5,493 nt of DNA, taken from contig JAUVQN010000096.1 of NCBI GenBank assembly GCA_030598125.1, forward strand, positions 1 through 5,493, given 5' to 3'. Origin of the DNA: Coriobacteriia bacterium. Lineage in GTDB: Bacteria; Actinomycetota; Coriobacteriia; Anaerosomatales; JAUVQN01. Position numbers and translations under genes: made by a program. The notes under the pieces were generated by a model, which did not search any database, had not been told where the DNA came from, and saw nothing but the letters and a program-made list of their open reading frames with translations. Numbering within the stretch: position 1 is the first letter of the stretch; every line of letters begins with the position of its first letter. This document shows, in pieces, positions 4,709 through 5,493 of this stretch.

Positions 4709-5493
4709 TCAGCGATGCACGAGCCTGCCGAGCGTCGGCGTCTCCACACCGATGGCGCCCTCGGGGCACATCTCCTGGCAGCAGTAGCAGCGGATACAGA
4801 GGTCGTAGTCGTGCACGGGCGGCTTCCCGCCCCTGGCGCCTGCGTCCGTCGCCCAGTCAACCGCCTTCGGCTCGACGGGGCAGACCTTCACGCACGTGCC
4901 GCACGCGATGCAGGCGCCCGCATCGATGACCGGCTTGGGGATCATCCACCGCCTCATGAACCGGCTGGCCACACTTGGATCGCCCGTGGTCGACACGGGA
5001 TTGCGGTTCACGACGAACTCCGGGTCGATGAAACCCGCCAGCTCGTCGCCGACGACCTCCACGTCGCTCCACGTGCCGAGCCCCGATTCCTGGCCGAACC
5101 GCACCGTGTGCAGGAGCTCCGGGTCGATGGCGACCATCCTGCACGCCGTGGCGTCCAGCGCCACCGGGTCGTCGGAGAGCAGCAGCGCCCGCATCGGCCT
5201 CGGGTCGCCGTTCGCGGGACCGTTCCCTTCCATCGCCACGATGGCGTCCATGACGAACAGCCGCGCTCGGACGGCCGAGTTCAGGTCGACGAGCATCTGC
5301 GCGAAGCGCTCCTCTTCCGCCATGCGTGCGTGGAACTCGCCCTTCCGCATGCCGGGGATGCAACCGAACGTGTTCTTGATCGCACCGGTGATACGGGTGA
5401 GCCCGTGCGTCTTCAGCTTCGGCAGCGACACGAACCCGTCGGCGTCGAGCACGGACTCGGCTATGGTGAAGCGCTTGATCTGCCGGCCCTCGG
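4709..5493 (-). CDS. DUF362 domain protein fused to a 2[4Fe-4S] ferredoxin, 5'-truncated
   Basis: The frame is open from the window edge to TGA at 4711-4709, so about 260 C-terminal residues are present and the start is outside. The GTG at 5452 is not the start: the thirteen codons before it read on in family-like sequence (GRQIKRFTIAES). DUF362 landmarks follow: LPKLKTHGLTRITGAIKN, an MRKGEFHAR segment, AMEGNGPANGDPR and DDPVALDATACRM. The C-terminal domain has CIACGTCVKVCP (codons at about 4912-4877) and CIRCYCCQEMCP (about 4798-4763), two complete 4Fe-4S motifs. Such fusions are common in anaerobes; their reaction is not established, but electron transfer is implied. It shares the strand of the next operon but is separated from it by 102 bases carrying that operon's own promoter. 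Confidence 0.9.
   Translation of the reverse strand, partial: EGRQIKRFTIAESVLDADGFVSLPKLKTHGLTRITGAIKNTFGCIPGMRKGEFHARMAEEERFAQMLVDLNSAVRARLFVMDAIVAMEGNGPANGDPRPMRALLLSDDPVALDATACRMVAIDPELLHTVRFGQESGLGTWSDVEVVGDELAGFIDPEFVVNRNPVSTTGDPSVASRFMRRWMIPKPVIDAGACIACGTCVKVCPVEPKAVDWATDAGARGGKPPVHDYDLCIRCYCCQEMCPEGAIGVETPTLGRLVHR

Noticed and set aside
5450..5452. GTG as the start of the DUF362 gene
   Set aside because: The upstream codons to the window edge are open and family-like, and starting here would remove the N-terminal part of the DUF362 domain.
1..5493. CRISPR arrays, insertion sequences, tRNA or rRNA genes
   Set aside because: No regularly spaced repeats, transposase-like frames, cloverleaf patterns or rRNA segments were found on either strand.

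Overview
The window is a GC-rich, densely packed stretch of bacterial DNA. It has eight protein genes or gene fragments and no RNA genes, insertion sequences or CRISPR arrays. A GAP/Sap-family membrane protein is mainly an actinobacterial trait. A DUF362-ferredoxin fusion, a small polyferredoxin, a mini c-type haem protein and a DUF438-type PAS domain point to an anaerobic or facultative lifestyle. A deep actinobacterial lineage such as Coriobacteriia would fit, but that assignment is inference from gene content only.

Left part (1-2988). The 3' end of a GAP-family membrane protein gene (+) converges on a psuK-psuG pair (-) for pseudouridine breakdown. PsuK phosphorylates pseudouridine, and PsuG splits the product into uracil and ribose 5-phosphate. 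The two genes overlap by four bases (GTGA). psuK has no ribosome binding site, but a plausible -35/-10 pair places its transcription start exactly on the ATG, so it may be leaderless. It diverges from a GNAT acetyltransferase gene that resembles the aminoglycoside 6'-acetyltransferase branch and has a textbook Shine-Dalgarno.

Right part (2995-5493, all -). The most interesting unit is a compact four-gene operon, read from 4606 down to 2995: a YgbA_NO-family protein (nitrosative-stress family), an 11-cysteine ferredoxin with a C-terminal four-Cys knuckle, a membrane-anchored haem protein with one CXXCH and one CXCH motif, and a stand-alone PAS domain of the DUF438 type. In front of it lies a perfect TTGAC-N4-GTCAA palindrome (4670-4683), the form bound by FNR/FixK/NnrR-type CRP/FNR regulators. 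A TATGCT -10 element sits exactly where a class II activated promoter (site centred at -41.5) requires it. Together these suggest a previously uncharacterised redox or nitric-oxide response module, sensed and switched on by a CRP/FNR-family regulator. Upstream, the window ends inside a DUF362-ferredoxin gene that is separated from the operon by this promoter.

The GNAT and PAS genes converge with only six bases between their TAG stop codons, and both stops lie inside a perfect 8-bp inverted repeat.
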